This document shows positions 27,089 to 36,432 of a stretch of DNA of 64,000 bases, in pieces. Within the stretch, counting starts at the first letter, position 1, and each line of letters opens with the position of its first letter. Below the pieces are notes generated by a model. That model did no database searches. It was not told where the DNA came from and worked only from the letters and a program-made list of their open reading frames with translations. Source of the DNA: Butyricicoccus sp. OM04-18BH (GTDB taxonomy: Bacteria; Bacillota; Clostridia; Oscillospirales; Butyricicoccaceae); contig NZ_QULN01000003.1 of NCBI RefSeq assembly GCF_003481705.1, forward strand, positions 372,001 through 436,000, read 5' to 3'. Position numbers and translations under genes: made by a program.

Positions 27089-27835
27089 CTATTCTTTGAC
27101 CGGTGGCAGGAAACCTTCGACCTGCTGACGGTAATCCGTCTGCTCCTCACGGAAGAACCGCTCCAGCAGGCTGTAATCCTGTTTTGTCTGCGCGGTATTC
27201 AACGCATGATAGTATTCTGCTTTGCGGCTGTCATTTACCACAAAGGGATCAATGTCGTTTTTCAAGCATTCCTTGAACAGGATCAGCCGTCCGGTTCGTC
27301 CGTTTCCGTCTGGGAACGGGTGGATAGCCTCATAATCTGCATGGAACTTTGCCAATCCGTGCAGATCATGTTTGTCTGCTGCATTGTATTCGTCCAGAAG
27401 TGTCGTCATGCGTGCGTGGACATCCTCCGGCAGCGCAGTTGTAATATCCGATACGATATTTCGGCGGTTCTTGTATTCTCCAATCGGATAACCGTTGGCT
27501 ATATCCTCAAACACGCCGCTTTTCAGCTTGTAATGATACCGCTTAATCAGTTCATGTGAAAGCGGTTCCGCATAAGTTTTCAGCATTTCATTGAACATCA
27601 GAAAGTGACCGGTCATTTCCTCCACGTCTTTCGCGCGAATCAGTGCATCTTCCGAAGTCAGGGTGCCGGTATCAAAGAGCGAGGCCGTCTGCTTTTCCGT
27701 CAGCATGCCGCCTTCAATGCGGTTGGAATGATACGCCAGCAGCTTTTGAGAGAGTGCATACACGCCGCTATGGTCGTTCTTCTTCTGCTCGATCTGAAAA
27801 CGCCGAATAAGCTGCGCGGTAAAACTTTCTGCCAT
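27089..27835 (-). CDS. Fic-domain AMPylase-like protein
   Basis: The 248-residue protein contains the complete Fic motif HPFPDGNGRTGR near residue 172, which catalyses transfer of AMP or another nucleotide part to a target hydroxyl. Residues 37-42 (SNRIEG) fit the inhibitory helix motif S/T-x3-E-G/N, so it should be a self-inhibited Fic protein with the inhibitory helix at the N-terminus. No separate FicA-type antitoxin lies nearby. It stands alone between the tRNA fragment and the immunity gene. Confidence 0.9.
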   Translation of the reverse strand: MAESFTAQLIRRFQIEQKKNDHSGVYALSQKLLAYHSNRIEGGMLTEKQTASLFDTGTLTSEDALIRAKDVEEMTGHFLMFNEMLKTYAEPLSHELIKRYHYKLKSGVFEDIANGYPIGEYKNRRNIVSDITTALPEDVHARMTTLLDEYNAADKHDLHGLAKFHADYEAIHPFPDGNGRTGRLILFKECLKNDIDPFVVNDSRKAEYYHALNTAQTKQDYSLLERFFREEQTDYRQQVEGFLPPVKE

Positions 27836-27904
27836 AGTTATCTCTCCTGCTGTGCCAGATATCTGCTTTTATTATACCCAATCTGTTGCTGCTGTGCAAG
27901 GTGC

Positions 27905-28384
27905 TTAGCGATGCATTACCTTATACAGCAGGTCGAGGCAGGCATCGGTTTCGCTGTCAAAGACGGCAACATCACACTTTTCGCCGTTCACGGCGAAGAA
28001 TACCTCCCAGCCCTGTGCTGTCCATTCCATGGAATAGCAGTTTGTGCCGAAATAGCCGGCACTGAAGTCATACAGGTCTTCGGGTACTTTCAGATAGACC
28101 AGAATGGAATGAAGCTGATGGATGCTCAGGGAAAGTCTTACGGAAAGCCCACGCATATGCATTACATGGTTAAGGAGCGCAAAACATGCATCGGTTTCGT
28201 TGTCAAAGATTTTAACGCTGTTTTTTTTGCCGCGGTCAAAGCGGCACATTTCCCAGCCCTGCTCTGTATACTCCACATCATAGCAGGCCTCGATTCTCAT
28301 ACTTGTCCCAAGGTCATAAGTGTCGCATGGTACTTTCAGATAGCGGAAAATTGCAAGCAGCTGTTTTCGGTTCATTGTAATCAT
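27905..28384 (-). CDS. Putative immunity protein of the TNT toxin, two tandem repeats
   Basis: The 159-residue protein is an internal duplication. Both halves contain LKVP..L/TYD near their start, a GWE core, then FD-x-ETDAC and a VMH ending (residues about 1-77 and 85-159). Its ATG overlaps the toxin stop codon (ATGA, 28381-28384), the usual arrangement for toxin and cognate immunity. It is small, acidic and cytoplasmic. The family name is not recognised; the immunity role is inferred from position. Confidence 0.65.
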   Translation of the reverse strand: MITMNRKQLLAIFRYLKVPCDTYDLGTSMRIEACYDVEYTEQGWEMCRFDRGKKNSVKIFDNETDACFALLNHVMHMRGLSVRLSLSIHQLHSILVYLKVPEDLYDFSAGYFGTNCYSMEWTAQGWEVFFAVNGEKCDVAVFDSETDACLDLLYKVMHR

Positions 28385-29495
28385 TGAGTAACCTCCTCCA
28401 AATATTCGCCAAGTAACTTTTCAATCGGCGCAGGCAATTTATATTGAATTCCGCCGCCCGGTTCGCCAAACGCCGGAGCGATTGTCCCTGCTTCTACATT
28501 TTCAATGGGTTTAATTACTCGATAAATGTGATATACATTTTGATTTTTGTAATAGGGCAATGATCGCATTTTATATGGTGTGCCTTTCGGCGCGGTAAAA
28601 TCACCGCCTGGTCCGCCATAGCGGTCAATTAAAGCACCGACATCAAGTGTTTCTATATGCTTTGTTCCTGCCACAAATCCATCATCCAATGCGTATTTAA
28701 GGTAGTCAACATGACCGCTTTCATCAAGATATTTGGTATCACGGACAATAAGAGCATCTTCCGGCAGGTTGATTTCCGCAGCGTTTTGAGCCGCTGCATT
28801 TTCAAACGCCGCAACATCATCGATCGCTGCCGGTGCATATTTCTGCGCCAATTCATATGCGCCAAGCGCAATGGAGACAACGCCTATCGAATCCAGCCAG
28901 TGTTCAAGCGACAGCGGTTTTTCCGGCGTGACCGCACCCTTTACGGTATCGGCAGTGCCCAGAGTCAGCCAGTTTGCGATATTATATAACGTTGGATTCA
29001 CTGTAGCCTGCCGCAACAAAACGATGCAGCAGATAATACCAGCTTGCCTGCATATAGGCTCCGTCGATGTCACCGGACAGCTTTTTCGCTGCTTTATTGA
29101 ACACCGCAAGCAGTTCTTCCGCCATCTGTTCCGCCGACGTGTTCTGACGTACACAATCGGTCGATTTGTCCATCAGCGTCTGTGTTGTCTGTGAATTAAA
29201 CTGCTCCAGCTCAGCGTTCAGCTTCTTTCGCAGGTCAGCCGGTATGCTGGCGTCGTTCATGATAAATAGCTTTGTGTATGCGTTTATCGTATCATAAAGC
29301 TGCGCTTCTAACAAGGCTGAACGCGCGCAAAGCTGCTGCCGTACCGCTTTTTCTTTTTCTCCTTGCGGCGCGGACAGAGTTTCACGCTCTTTACGAGTCA
29401 GCAAACCGTTAAATATCGTCGTATACGATTTCGTATCTTCATTGATGTTCTTATGTATGATTGATAGAATAGGACGAGATCCGGAACTTTACAAG
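28381..29495 (-). pseudogene. Polymorphic toxin with C-terminal TNT (NAD+ glycohydrolase) domain, truncated and frameshifted
   Basis: The C-terminal part shows a TNT domain: IDRYGGPGGDFTAPKGTPY, MRSLPYYKN, VYHIYRVIKPI and EPGGGIQYKLP. The Gln in that last motif is conserved in the Mycobacterium tuberculosis NAD+-cleaving toxin. The N-terminal part (TRKERETLSAP to VAAGYSESNV) is in another frame; the two frames meet at about 28990, where one surplus base breaks them. Upstream of 29404 the frame continues with coding-like sequence (INEDTKSYTTIFNGLLT) but has no start codon or secretion domain. The gene is therefore broken at both places, while the immunity gene remains intact. Confidence 0.75.
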
Positions 29496-29669
29496 GTCAA
29501 TCTTTTGACCATTATCGCATTTCTTGCATCATTTCCCTGCTATTATATATCATGTTCCTCCTGTGAAATTATAATTCTACTTCAATCTCAACAATGGAAT
29601 AAAGGCAGTTCAGATGAAATTTCTAAATTTCAGTTTTGAACGAGAATTCTATGTTTAGGAGTGAAAATT

Positions 29670-30833
29670 ATGACGAACAAACAGGAAAAGCTGATATGTA
29701 ATACCTTTGGCATTTCGAAACTCAAGCCGTTTCAGAAGAAGGTAATCACAGACTTATCCGATGGTAGAGGTGTACTTGGTGTAGCACGAACTTCTGAGGG
29801 CAAGTCGATCTGCTTTCTCTCGATGATTACTCTGCACCCGAATGGTCTGCTGATTGGTATTCTCCCGACGGTTGCATTGATGCGGGACTTAGTGCAGCGC
29901 TGCGAGGACAGCAAAATCCGAGCGGGCTGCCTGTACAGCGGCAATGCAGAGAATACCAATATTATTGAAAAATTGAAGCACGGCAGGCTTCAGGCGCTCT
30001 TTGTTGCACCGGAACGACTGAATGATCCGCATCTGTGGAAGGCAATTCAGAAGAACAAGGTGCACACGGTCGTTGTGGATGAGGTGCATTGTCTGACGGA
30101 ATGGGGCAGCGAATTCCGTCCAATGTATCGCAATATCGGTAGATTTATCAAGGATTTGCCCTCCTCACCTGTCGTTGCCGCCTTCAGCGCAACCGTTATG
30201 CAGGAGGATATTCCGTATATCATAAAAAGTCTGCGTATGAAAAATCCGGCGGTACATATTGGCAAGCTCAAGCGATCTAATCTTTCTCTGGGGAAAGTGT
30301 TCGTGAAAACGGAGGCAATTCGTTATGGGAAAGTCAAGAAAGCAATTCTAAAATATGCTGACAAGGGCAAAATCGTTATCTACTGCACCCGTATCTGTGA
30401 TGTGGAAGATATGCGCGATTACTTAATCGAAGATTGTGATATCGAGGCTGATGAGATTGCCATCTGCCACAGTAAATTATCCAACCGAGCGAAGCAGGAG
30501 CAGCGCTTTCGTTCCGGCAAGGCACACATCATGATTGCAACTTCCGCGTTCGGTATGGGCGTGAATATCCCGGATATTCGTCTGATTATCGTCTCTCAGC
30601 TGCCGTTCAGCGTAGCGGCATTCTATCAGATGGCAGGCAGAGCCGGGCGCGACGGCAAACGCGCAAAGGCGCTGCTGCTCTGGAATGACGCTGATTTTCA
30701 GATGAACCTTGACATCATCTCCAATACGGATGAACGCGCGATTGATGCCGTAAATGAGCTGTATGCAATCTGTGAATCATCGGACGATCTGCATGACGCC
30801 GTAATCGGCTGTTTTGCGAAATGCGGTGTGTGA
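29670..30833 (+). CDS. RecQ-like DEAD-box helicase (first copy)
   Basis: The 387-residue protein has superfamily 2 motifs in order: motif I variant RTSEGKS near residue 40, motif II VVDEVHC (DEVH), motif III FSATV, and motif VI QMAGRAGRDGK. It lacks the RecQ zinc and HRDC domains, so only the helicase core remains. The ATG at 29670 follows TTAGGAG by 8 bases. Its stop is one base before the start of the Rep-like gene, so the two are coupled. This pairing points to a role in element replication. Confidence 0.85.
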   Translation: MTNKQEKLICNTFGISKLKPFQKKVITDLSDGRGVLGVARTSEGKSICFLSMITLHPNGLLIGILPTVALMRDLVQRCEDSKIRAGCLYSGNAENTNIIEKLKHGRLQALFVAPERLNDPHLWKAIQKNKVHTVVVDEVHCLTEWGSEFRPMYRNIGRFIKDLPSSPVVAAFSATVMQEDIPYIIKSLRMKNPAVHIGKLKRSNLSLGKVFVKTEAIRYGKVKKAILKYADKGKIVIYCTRICDVEDMRDYLIEDCDIEADEIAICHSKLSNRAKQEQRFRSGKAHIMIATSAFGMGVNIPDIRLIIVSQLPFSVAAFYQMAGRAGRDGKRAKALLLWNDADFQMNLDIISNTDERAIDAVNELYAICESSDDLHDAVIGCFAKCGV

Positions 30834-30834
30834 A

Positions 30835-31887
30835 ATGGATTTTCGTTATGGTATCCACACGATCGAATTGTTTCACAGAGTGTCTAAGAAGGACTTCAAC
30901 AAGGTGTTTCAGCATCTAAAAAGTGTGAATTCCGCCAATTTTTATCCGGACACGACATATCATTCAGACAAGGGCATGACGAAGTATATCTGCACTTCTT
31001 ATTGCGGTCAGGGCGTGGTGCTTTATCTGTACCAGCAGGTGCGCAGCAAGAACAAAACAAAGAAAAATCTTGCATCTTTTATACATTTCCGTCTCAATCC
31101 GCACACTTTGCTACACGGAGAGTATGTGCCAAAGAAAGTATTCCAAGCGAAAGAGAATCAGCTGAAATCGCTTGATAAGGAAATGACCAAGCTGCTGCAT
31201 AAAATCGGTCTGAACTGCGATTTTGAGCAGCTGACGCTTTCACGCATTGACTGCTGTCTGGACTACTTCCCCAACTCGCAGGACTGGGTTGACGAGGCGC
31301 TGCGTGTCGTTCGCCGCAGCCCATATATGCAGAAATACAAGCTGTGTACATTCGATAAAACTTTCTCCAATTATAAGAAAAAGAATGCACATTCGTGGCT
31401 GATTTGCTGCAAAACGACCACATTGACGGTCTATGATAAGACGTTTCAGCTGATGGAGGAGGACTTGCTGGAGCAGTATGATGCGCCGATGCTTCGGTTC
31501 GAGGTAGCCCGCTCGGGAGCGAAGTTCAAGCGCGGCCTGTCCGATGAAGTCAAGGGCAGCAACAAGAAAATCCTGAAAACCGTGATGAATGAGTCGGAGA
31601 AAATCATTCACTCATATATGAAAAAGCTGCACGCAAATCTGCCGTTTGTGCGATATTCTGACTGCATCGCACGGATTGAAACCATCAAGCACTCCGCTAC
31701 GAGGAAGAATAGGCGGCTGTTGGTTGAGAAGCTGTCCGACTGCAAAAGTTATGCACAGGCTGTGAAGAACAGCGGGTTATCCGAGAATAAGCTACGAACC
31801 GCGAGAAAACAATTCGAGAAACTGGGCGTGCAGCCGGTGACGATGCGCGATACGGCAGGAATTGATGAATTGAAATTTGTTCTGTAA
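30835..31887 (+). CDS. Rep-like replication initiator or MobT-like protein
   Basis: The 350-residue protein has LTLSRIDCCLDYF near residue 140, LTVYDKTFQL near 200 and PMLRFEVARSG near 220. These recall the RID and LRFE-type motifs of rolling-circle Rep and Tn916 Orf20-like proteins. No clear Y-x3-K or HUH motif could be fixed by eye, so the assignment is tentative. It starts one base after the helicase stop and is followed by a small Xis-like gene. Confidence 0.5.
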   Translation: MDFRYGIHTIELFHRVSKKDFNKVFQHLKSVNSANFYPDTTYHSDKGMTKYICTSYCGQGVVLYLYQQVRSKNKTKKNLASFIHFRLNPHTLLHGEYVPKKVFQAKENQLKSLDKEMTKLLHKIGLNCDFEQLTLSRIDCCLDYFPNSQDWVDEALRVVRRSPYMQKYKLCTFDKTFSNYKKKNAHSWLICCKTTTLTVYDKTFQLMEEDLLEQYDAPMLRFEVARSGAKFKRGLSDEVKGSNKKILKTVMNESEKIIHSYMKKLHANLPFVRYSDCIARIETIKHSATRKNRRLLVEKLSDCKSYAQAVKNSGLSENKLRTARKQFEKLGVQPVTMRDTAGIDELKFVL

Positions 31888-31892
31888 ATCGT

Positions 31893-31922
31893 AAAGCCTA
31901 CGCTTTTCAAGGCGTTTTTCTT
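31893..31922 (+). terminator. Weak terminator after the Rep-like gene
   Basis: GCCT pairs with AGGC around ACGCTTTTCA, followed by GTTTTTCTTT. Confidence 0.4.
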
Positions 31923-31992
31923 TCCTTATCTACAAGGAGCAGAAATACGGCGCTTCTTCCGCTCCGCAGACACAGAGAAAGGACCCCTGGAC

Positions 31993-32169
31993 ATGAGAAA
32001 TGACGAAATTCTGACGGTTAAAGAAACCGCCGCCCTGCTCAAAACCACGCGCCAGCAAGTGCGCAAGATGATCGTAAACGAAGAACTCCCGGCCGTGAAG
32101 GTCGGCCGGGAGTGGAGAGTGCTGAAAGCGGGGATTGTGGAGTTTTTTGAGAAACAGATATGTTACTGA
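31993..32169 (+). CDS. Excisionase-like small HTH protein
   Basis: A 58-codon frame starts at ATG 31993 with GAAAGGA upstream. It reads MRNDEILTVKETAALLKTTR, then QQVRKMIVNEELPAVKVGRE and WRVLKAG. This is the winged-helix excisionase/MerR-type fold (helix-turn-helix, then the GREWRV wing). Such proteins act as recombination directionality factors or regulators of mobile elements. Position after the Rep-like gene supports a role in the element's own cycle, although it is far from the recombinase. Confidence 0.8.
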   Translation: MRNDEILTVKETAALLKTTRQQVRKMIVNEELPAVKVGREWRVLKAGIVEFFEKQICY

Positions 32170-32240
32170 CATATAAACATCCTAAGATGAATGCAAAATC
32201 TTGCATCAAATGCGATGTGTTGTGCGCTCATATGAGCGAG

Positions 32241-32279
32241 AAAACTCCATATGGCGTATATTCAGCCATACGGAGTTTT
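32241..32279. terminator. Bidirectional terminator
   Basis: AAAACTCC-ATATGGC pairs with GCCATA-CGGAGTTTT. It separates the Xis-like gene from the leftward sugar operon. A perfect palindrome CGCTCATATGAGCG lies just left of it. Confidence 0.85.
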
Positions 32280-32316
32280 CCATATTAGAAGAGAGAGGTG
32301 GCTTAATAGGAATAAA

Positions 32317-33432
32317 TTATTTAATATTGATTGCCTGTTCGGTTTCTTTGTCAAACAGATGAATTTTGTTCTTATCGATAGCAAGCGAAATATGGTCGCC
32401 GCTTTCCGCCTGCACGCGGGACGGTGCGCGCACGATAAGTTTCTGACCGCCGCATACAGCATGGATATAAATTTCCGCACCCATCATTTCTGCGATTTCA
32501 ACTTCGGCCTCTACCGTGCTGTCCTCGCTCATTTCCAGGAATGCGCTTTCCGTATGGAAGTCCTCCGGACGGACGCCGAGAACCACCGTCTTTCCGGCGT
32601 ATTCCGCCATCAGCTTATCCGGGAACTTGCCCTTCGGCAGAGGGATGAGTTTGCCGGCAAAATTGACGCCGTAGCCTTCTTTTCCCTTTTCGATCGTGCA
32701 GTCGATGAAGTTCATCTGCGGAGAACCGATAAAGCCGGCTACAAACATATTGCAGGGCTTGTTGTAGAGGTTTGTCGGCGTATCGGCCTGCTGAATGATA
32801 CCGCTCTTCATAACAACGATACGGTCGCCCATCGTCATCGCCTCGGTCTGGTCGTGCGTTACGTAGACAAAGGTCGTGCCCAGTCTTTTATGCAGGCGGG
32901 CAATCTCCGCGCGCATCGAGGTACGCAGCTTGGCATCCAGGTTGGACAGCGGCTCGTCCAGCAGGAATACATCAGGGTCGCGCACCATAGCGCGTCCCAG
33001 TGCGACACGCTGACGCTGGCCGCCGGACAACGCCTTAGGCTTGCGGTTCAGCAGATGCTCCAGATCCAGAATTTTAGCTACTTCATGAACCTTCCGGTCG
33101 ATTTCGTCCTTCGGCATCTTCTGAAGCGACAGTCCGAACGCCATATTCTTGTAAACCGTCATATGCGGATACAGCGCGTAGCTCTGGAAAACCATCGCAA
33201 TATTGCGGTCCTTCGGCGCAACGTCATTGACGCGGCGCTCGCCGATATACATATCACCGTCCGTGATCTCCTCAAGACCTGCGATCATACGCAGCGTAGT
33301 CGATTTACCGCAGCCGGAAGGGCCGACCAGCACGACAAATTCCTTGTCCGCGATTTCAAGATTAAGTTTCGGCACTACTTCAACGCCGCCGGGATATACC
33401 TTTCTAATATTCTGTAAAGAAATCTTTGCCAT
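32317..33432 (-). CDS. Sugar ABC transporter ATPase, MsmK/UgpC type
   Basis: The 371-residue ATPase energises carbohydrate import. It shows Walker A GPSGCGKST near residue 37, signature LSGGQRQR, Walker B VFLLDEP with the following SNLDAKLR, and a C-terminal OB/TOBE domain (GVRPEDFH). MsmK-type subunits serve several sugar permeases. Here it is the last gene of the arabinose/galactoside operon, 14 bases after the GH36 gene. Confidence 0.93.
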   Translation of the reverse strand: MAKISLQNIRKVYPGGVEVVPKLNLEIADKEFVVLVGPSGCGKSTTLRMIAGLEEITDGDMYIGERRVNDVAPKDRNIAMVFQSYALYPHMTVYKNMAFGLSLQKMPKDEIDRKVHEVAKILDLEHLLNRKPKALSGGQRQRVALGRAMVRDPDVFLLDEPLSNLDAKLRTSMRAEIARLHKRLGTTFVYVTHDQTEAMTMGDRIVVMKSGIIQQADTPTNLYNKPCNMFVAGFIGSPQMNFIDCTIEKGKEGYGVNFAGKLIPLPKGKFPDKLMAEYAGKTVVLGVRPEDFHTESAFLEMSEDSTVEAEVEIAEMMGAEIYIHAVCGGQKLIVRAPSRVQAESGDHISLAIDKNKIHLFDKETEQAINIK

Positions 33433-33446
33433 TCCTTGATTCCTCC

Positions 33447-35561
33447 TTATTCGTTTGCACTTACTTCAAACAGTCGTGCCGAGATATTCACCGGCAGCTC
33501 GACCGCAAGTTCGCCGCTTTCCTTGTGCCATGCGCAGCGGCACGCGGCATTCTGCGGATAGAGGCACTTTACACTTGCGTCTTTTCCGCGCAGATGCGAA
33601 ATGGGAAGCAGACAGGTATCGTTTCCGCTGTCGCTGCGCCATACCGCAATATAGTTTTTGTTTCCGGCTTTCAGTCCGAGAGATATCCACGAATCCCCGT
33701 ACGAGGACAGACCCAGCGGCCAGAACGGAACCGCCCGCCGAATATCCTGCCGGATGCTCTTGTAGCATGCAATGCCTTCCTTCACCAGCGCGAACCGAGC
33801 CGGGCTGAGATTGACCAGATGGCCGCTTTGGTGAATGCGAAGCAGCATTGCGTTGACCATGTTGAAAATCGTTTCTTCTTCATCACCGTCGGTCAGCGGA
33901 TAGGACCACACCGCAGCCTGCTCCGGGGTGACCGCCGCCGGTGCATTGGCGGCCAGAGTCGCGTACTGCCGGTAATCGGTCTGGTCGCTTGTGGACTGAA
34001 GGCTGTGCCGTGCCAGCATCGCATAGTCCGTCCGCATGCCGCCGCTTGAGCAGTTTTCTATGACGAGCTCCGGGTATTTTTCAAAAATATGATCGATCCA
34101 TGCCAGATACGCCCGGTTATGCTCCAGCAGACCCTGCCCCGTGCTGTCGGCCTGCTGATCGGTACCGGTGCCCGGCTCGATGTTGTAATCCATCTTGATA
34201 TAGCCGACGCCGTATTCATTGACCATGCGGTCGATCACCCGCTCGGCATAGTCCCGAACCTCCGCATTGCGGAAATCGAGCTGATAGCGCCCCTTATCGC
34301 ACACACGCCTGCCGTGCCGCACGAAGAACCAGCTGTCCGGAAGCTGCTTTGCCAGCGGACAGTTGACGCCCATGACTTCCAGCTCCAGCCATGCGCCCGG
34401 GATCATGCCCGCGTCGCGTATGGCGTCCATGACCTCTTTGAAGCCGCCCGGAAAGCGCTTTTCCGAGGGGAGCCACTCACCGACGCCGTCCCACCATGCG
34501 CCGTCCGCATACCATCCGCAGTCTACGACAAAGTATTCGCATCCTGCTTCCCGCGCCTTCGGAATCATTTCCAGTTCCTTCTGCGTCGTGGGGTCACCGG
34601 ACAGGCAGTTCATATAGTCATTGAAAATGACCGAGAGCTGCTCATTGTCACGATTCGGGCGGCGTATCCGCCGCCGGTATTCGGTCAGTGCAGCCATAGC
34701 GCGATCCATGCCTGCGGTTTCTACACCGATGCAGGCAGGAACCGAAACAAAGGTCTCGCCCGGCATCAGCTGCTTCCACCAGTGGTTATGCAGCTCATCC
34801 GGACCGCCAAGCTCCAGATAATACTGCCCTTCGTAGTCACTGATCTCCCAGTGCCACGAACCGTTATGTTCGATCTGCCAGTAAAGCGATACGCCGGCTT
34901 CCGTATCCTCGAGATACGCCATCGGAAGATACTCCTTGGTAGACCAGTTGCCCGTATTGCTCACGGAAAAGACCTGCGTCGATTCGGCTTCCGGATCGGA
35001 ACCGGCCGTGAAGGTCAAGCCCAGATCGGAAAAGCTGTATCTGTTCCAGTGCATTTCCCGTTTCCACGAGTGGTGCGGAACGCTGAGGCGCAGCTTGCGG
35101 TCCGGTCGAATCAGGCCCTCTTTGCCGAGTCCCATCAGACAGAACGAGGAGAGCGCTTCCAGCCCCTGCGCTTCAGTCCCGCAGTTGGTTACCTCGGTCC
35201 AGCTGCGGACGACCGGAATGCCGTCATAAAACTGATAATGCATGGTCAGATGCAGTCCGGTTTCCTCGTGAACGGTCTCCCATTCCAGCTTGCGGCCGGT
35301 GTCATTCCGGCTGTCGCGGAAATCCAGATACTTCATTTCATATCCGGGCGAGGTCTCTACGATTTTCGCACCATGCCAGTTGCTGGGGCGATTGCGTCCG
35401 GTCACCTGTATCTCGGAGGGGAAATACAGGTCCTTTTCTCCCTGCCGGACGAGTGTGTTCTCGTCCAGCGGAAGGGCGGAGAAATGCACCAGCCGGACCT
35501 TATCGCAGCGCACCTCAAAGACCATATGGATACCGTTTTCGTTGATTGCGATACGCTTCAT
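33447..35561 (-). CDS. Alpha-galactosidase, GH36
   Basis: The 704-residue cytoplasmic enzyme has the GH36 layout: an N-terminal beta domain, then a TIM barrel from about residue 300. The catalytic nucleophile region is YIKMDYN near residue 440 and the acid/base region is SSGGMRTD...STSDQTDY near 510. No signal peptide is present, so it acts on imported oligosaccharides. It lies between the permease genes and the MsmK ATPase in the same operon. It may release alpha-galactose or, given the arabinose genes, beta-L-arabinopyranose, which has the same stereochemistry. Confidence 0.9.
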   Translation of the reverse strand: MKRIAINENGIHMVFEVRCDKVRLVHFSALPLDENTLVRQGEKDLYFPSEIQVTGRNRPSNWHGAKIVETSPGYEMKYLDFRDSRNDTGRKLEWETVHEETGLHLTMHYQFYDGIPVVRSWTEVTNCGTEAQGLEALSSFCLMGLGKEGLIRPDRKLRLSVPHHSWKREMHWNRYSFSDLGLTFTAGSDPEAESTQVFSVSNTGNWSTKEYLPMAYLEDTEAGVSLYWQIEHNGSWHWEISDYEGQYYLELGGPDELHNHWWKQLMPGETFVSVPACIGVETAGMDRAMAALTEYRRRIRRPNRDNEQLSVIFNDYMNCLSGDPTTQKELEMIPKAREAGCEYFVVDCGWYADGAWWDGVGEWLPSEKRFPGGFKEVMDAIRDAGMIPGAWLELEVMGVNCPLAKQLPDSWFFVRHGRRVCDKGRYQLDFRNAEVRDYAERVIDRMVNEYGVGYIKMDYNIEPGTGTDQQADSTGQGLLEHNRAYLAWIDHIFEKYPELVIENCSSGGMRTDYAMLARHSLQSTSDQTDYRQYATLAANAPAAVTPEQAAVWSYPLTDGDEEETIFNMVNAMLLRIHQSGHLVNLSPARFALVKEGIACYKSIRQDIRRAVPFWPLGLSSYGDSWISLGLKAGNKNYIAVWRSDSGNDTCLLPISHLRGKDASVKCLYPQNAACRCAWHKESGELAVELPVNISARLFEVSANE

Positions 35562-35573
35562 GGCAAACCTCCA

Positions 35574-36416
35574 TCAGCCCTTGACCGAACCGCTCATCAG
35601 ACCGGCAAGGAAGTATTTCTGAAGGAACAGGAAAATGATCGTGACCGGCAGGACCGAAATGACGGATGCCGCCATCAGGCCGCCCCAGTCTACCAGGTTC
35701 GCGCCCTTGAAAAGCATGATTGCCGGTGTCAGCGTGCGCAGCTTATCGGACGAAATCAGAACGTAGCCGAACATGAACTCGTTCCACGCATTGATGAACG
35801 CATACAGACCGGTCGAAATCAGACTGGGAATCGAAACCGGAAGAATGACGCGGATCAGCGTCTTTGCTTTGGAGCAGCCGTCGATCTCGGCGGCTTCCTC
35901 CAGGTCGATCGGTACCGTGTCAAAAAAGCTGCTCATCATAAAGGTGCAGAGCGGAATGACGAACGTGGTGTATGCCAGCACCAGAGAAATGTGCGTCTCC
36001 AGCATATGCATCTGCTGCATGATCATATACAGAGGTACCAGAAGAAGAACGCCCGGAATCATCTGCGACAGCATCATCATGAAGTTCGAAGTCTTCACGA
36101 TGCGCTTGCGGTAGTAACGGCTCAGCGCATAGCCGGCCAGCACCGCAATGATCATGGAGATGAGCGTTGCGGCGAGAGAAACGACAAAGCTGTTCTTAAT
36201 ATAGGTAAGAAAGCCGTTATCGACCAGCACGCGACGGAAGTTATCGATCGTTGGATTGTCGATCAGCAGCGAAGGAACTGCCGAACGGATCTCATCCTTC
36301 GGTTTCAATGCAGAAATCAGCATCCAGAAGAATGGGAAAACACAGATGACCGCCAGAATGCTGATCAGAATGTAGGTAACGGCGGAAACAGCCGCCCTTG
36401 TTTTTTTACTGCCCAT
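35574..36416 (-). CDS. Sugar ABC transporter permease, MalG/AraQ type
   Basis: The 280-residue protein has six predicted membrane helices. Its EAA loop (EEAAEIDGCSKAKTLIRVILP, near residue 180) docks with the ATPase. AAAGGGGCGG precedes the ATG. It is the second of two permeases, 12 bases before GH36. Confidence 0.92.
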   Translation of the reverse strand: MGSKKTRAAVSAVTYILISILAVICVFPFFWMLISALKPKDEIRSAVPSLLIDNPTIDNFRRVLVDNGFLTYIKNSFVVSLAATLISMIIAVLAGYALSRYYRKRIVKTSNFMMMLSQMIPGVLLLVPLYMIMQQMHMLETHISLVLAYTTFVIPLCTFMMSSFFDTVPIDLEEAAEIDGCSKAKTLIRVILPVSIPSLISTGLYAFINAWNEFMFGYVLISSDKLRTLTPAIMLFKGANLVDWGGLMAASVISVLPVTIIFLFLQKYFLAGLMSGSVKG

Positions 36417-36432
36417 TTTTTCCGCCCCTTTC

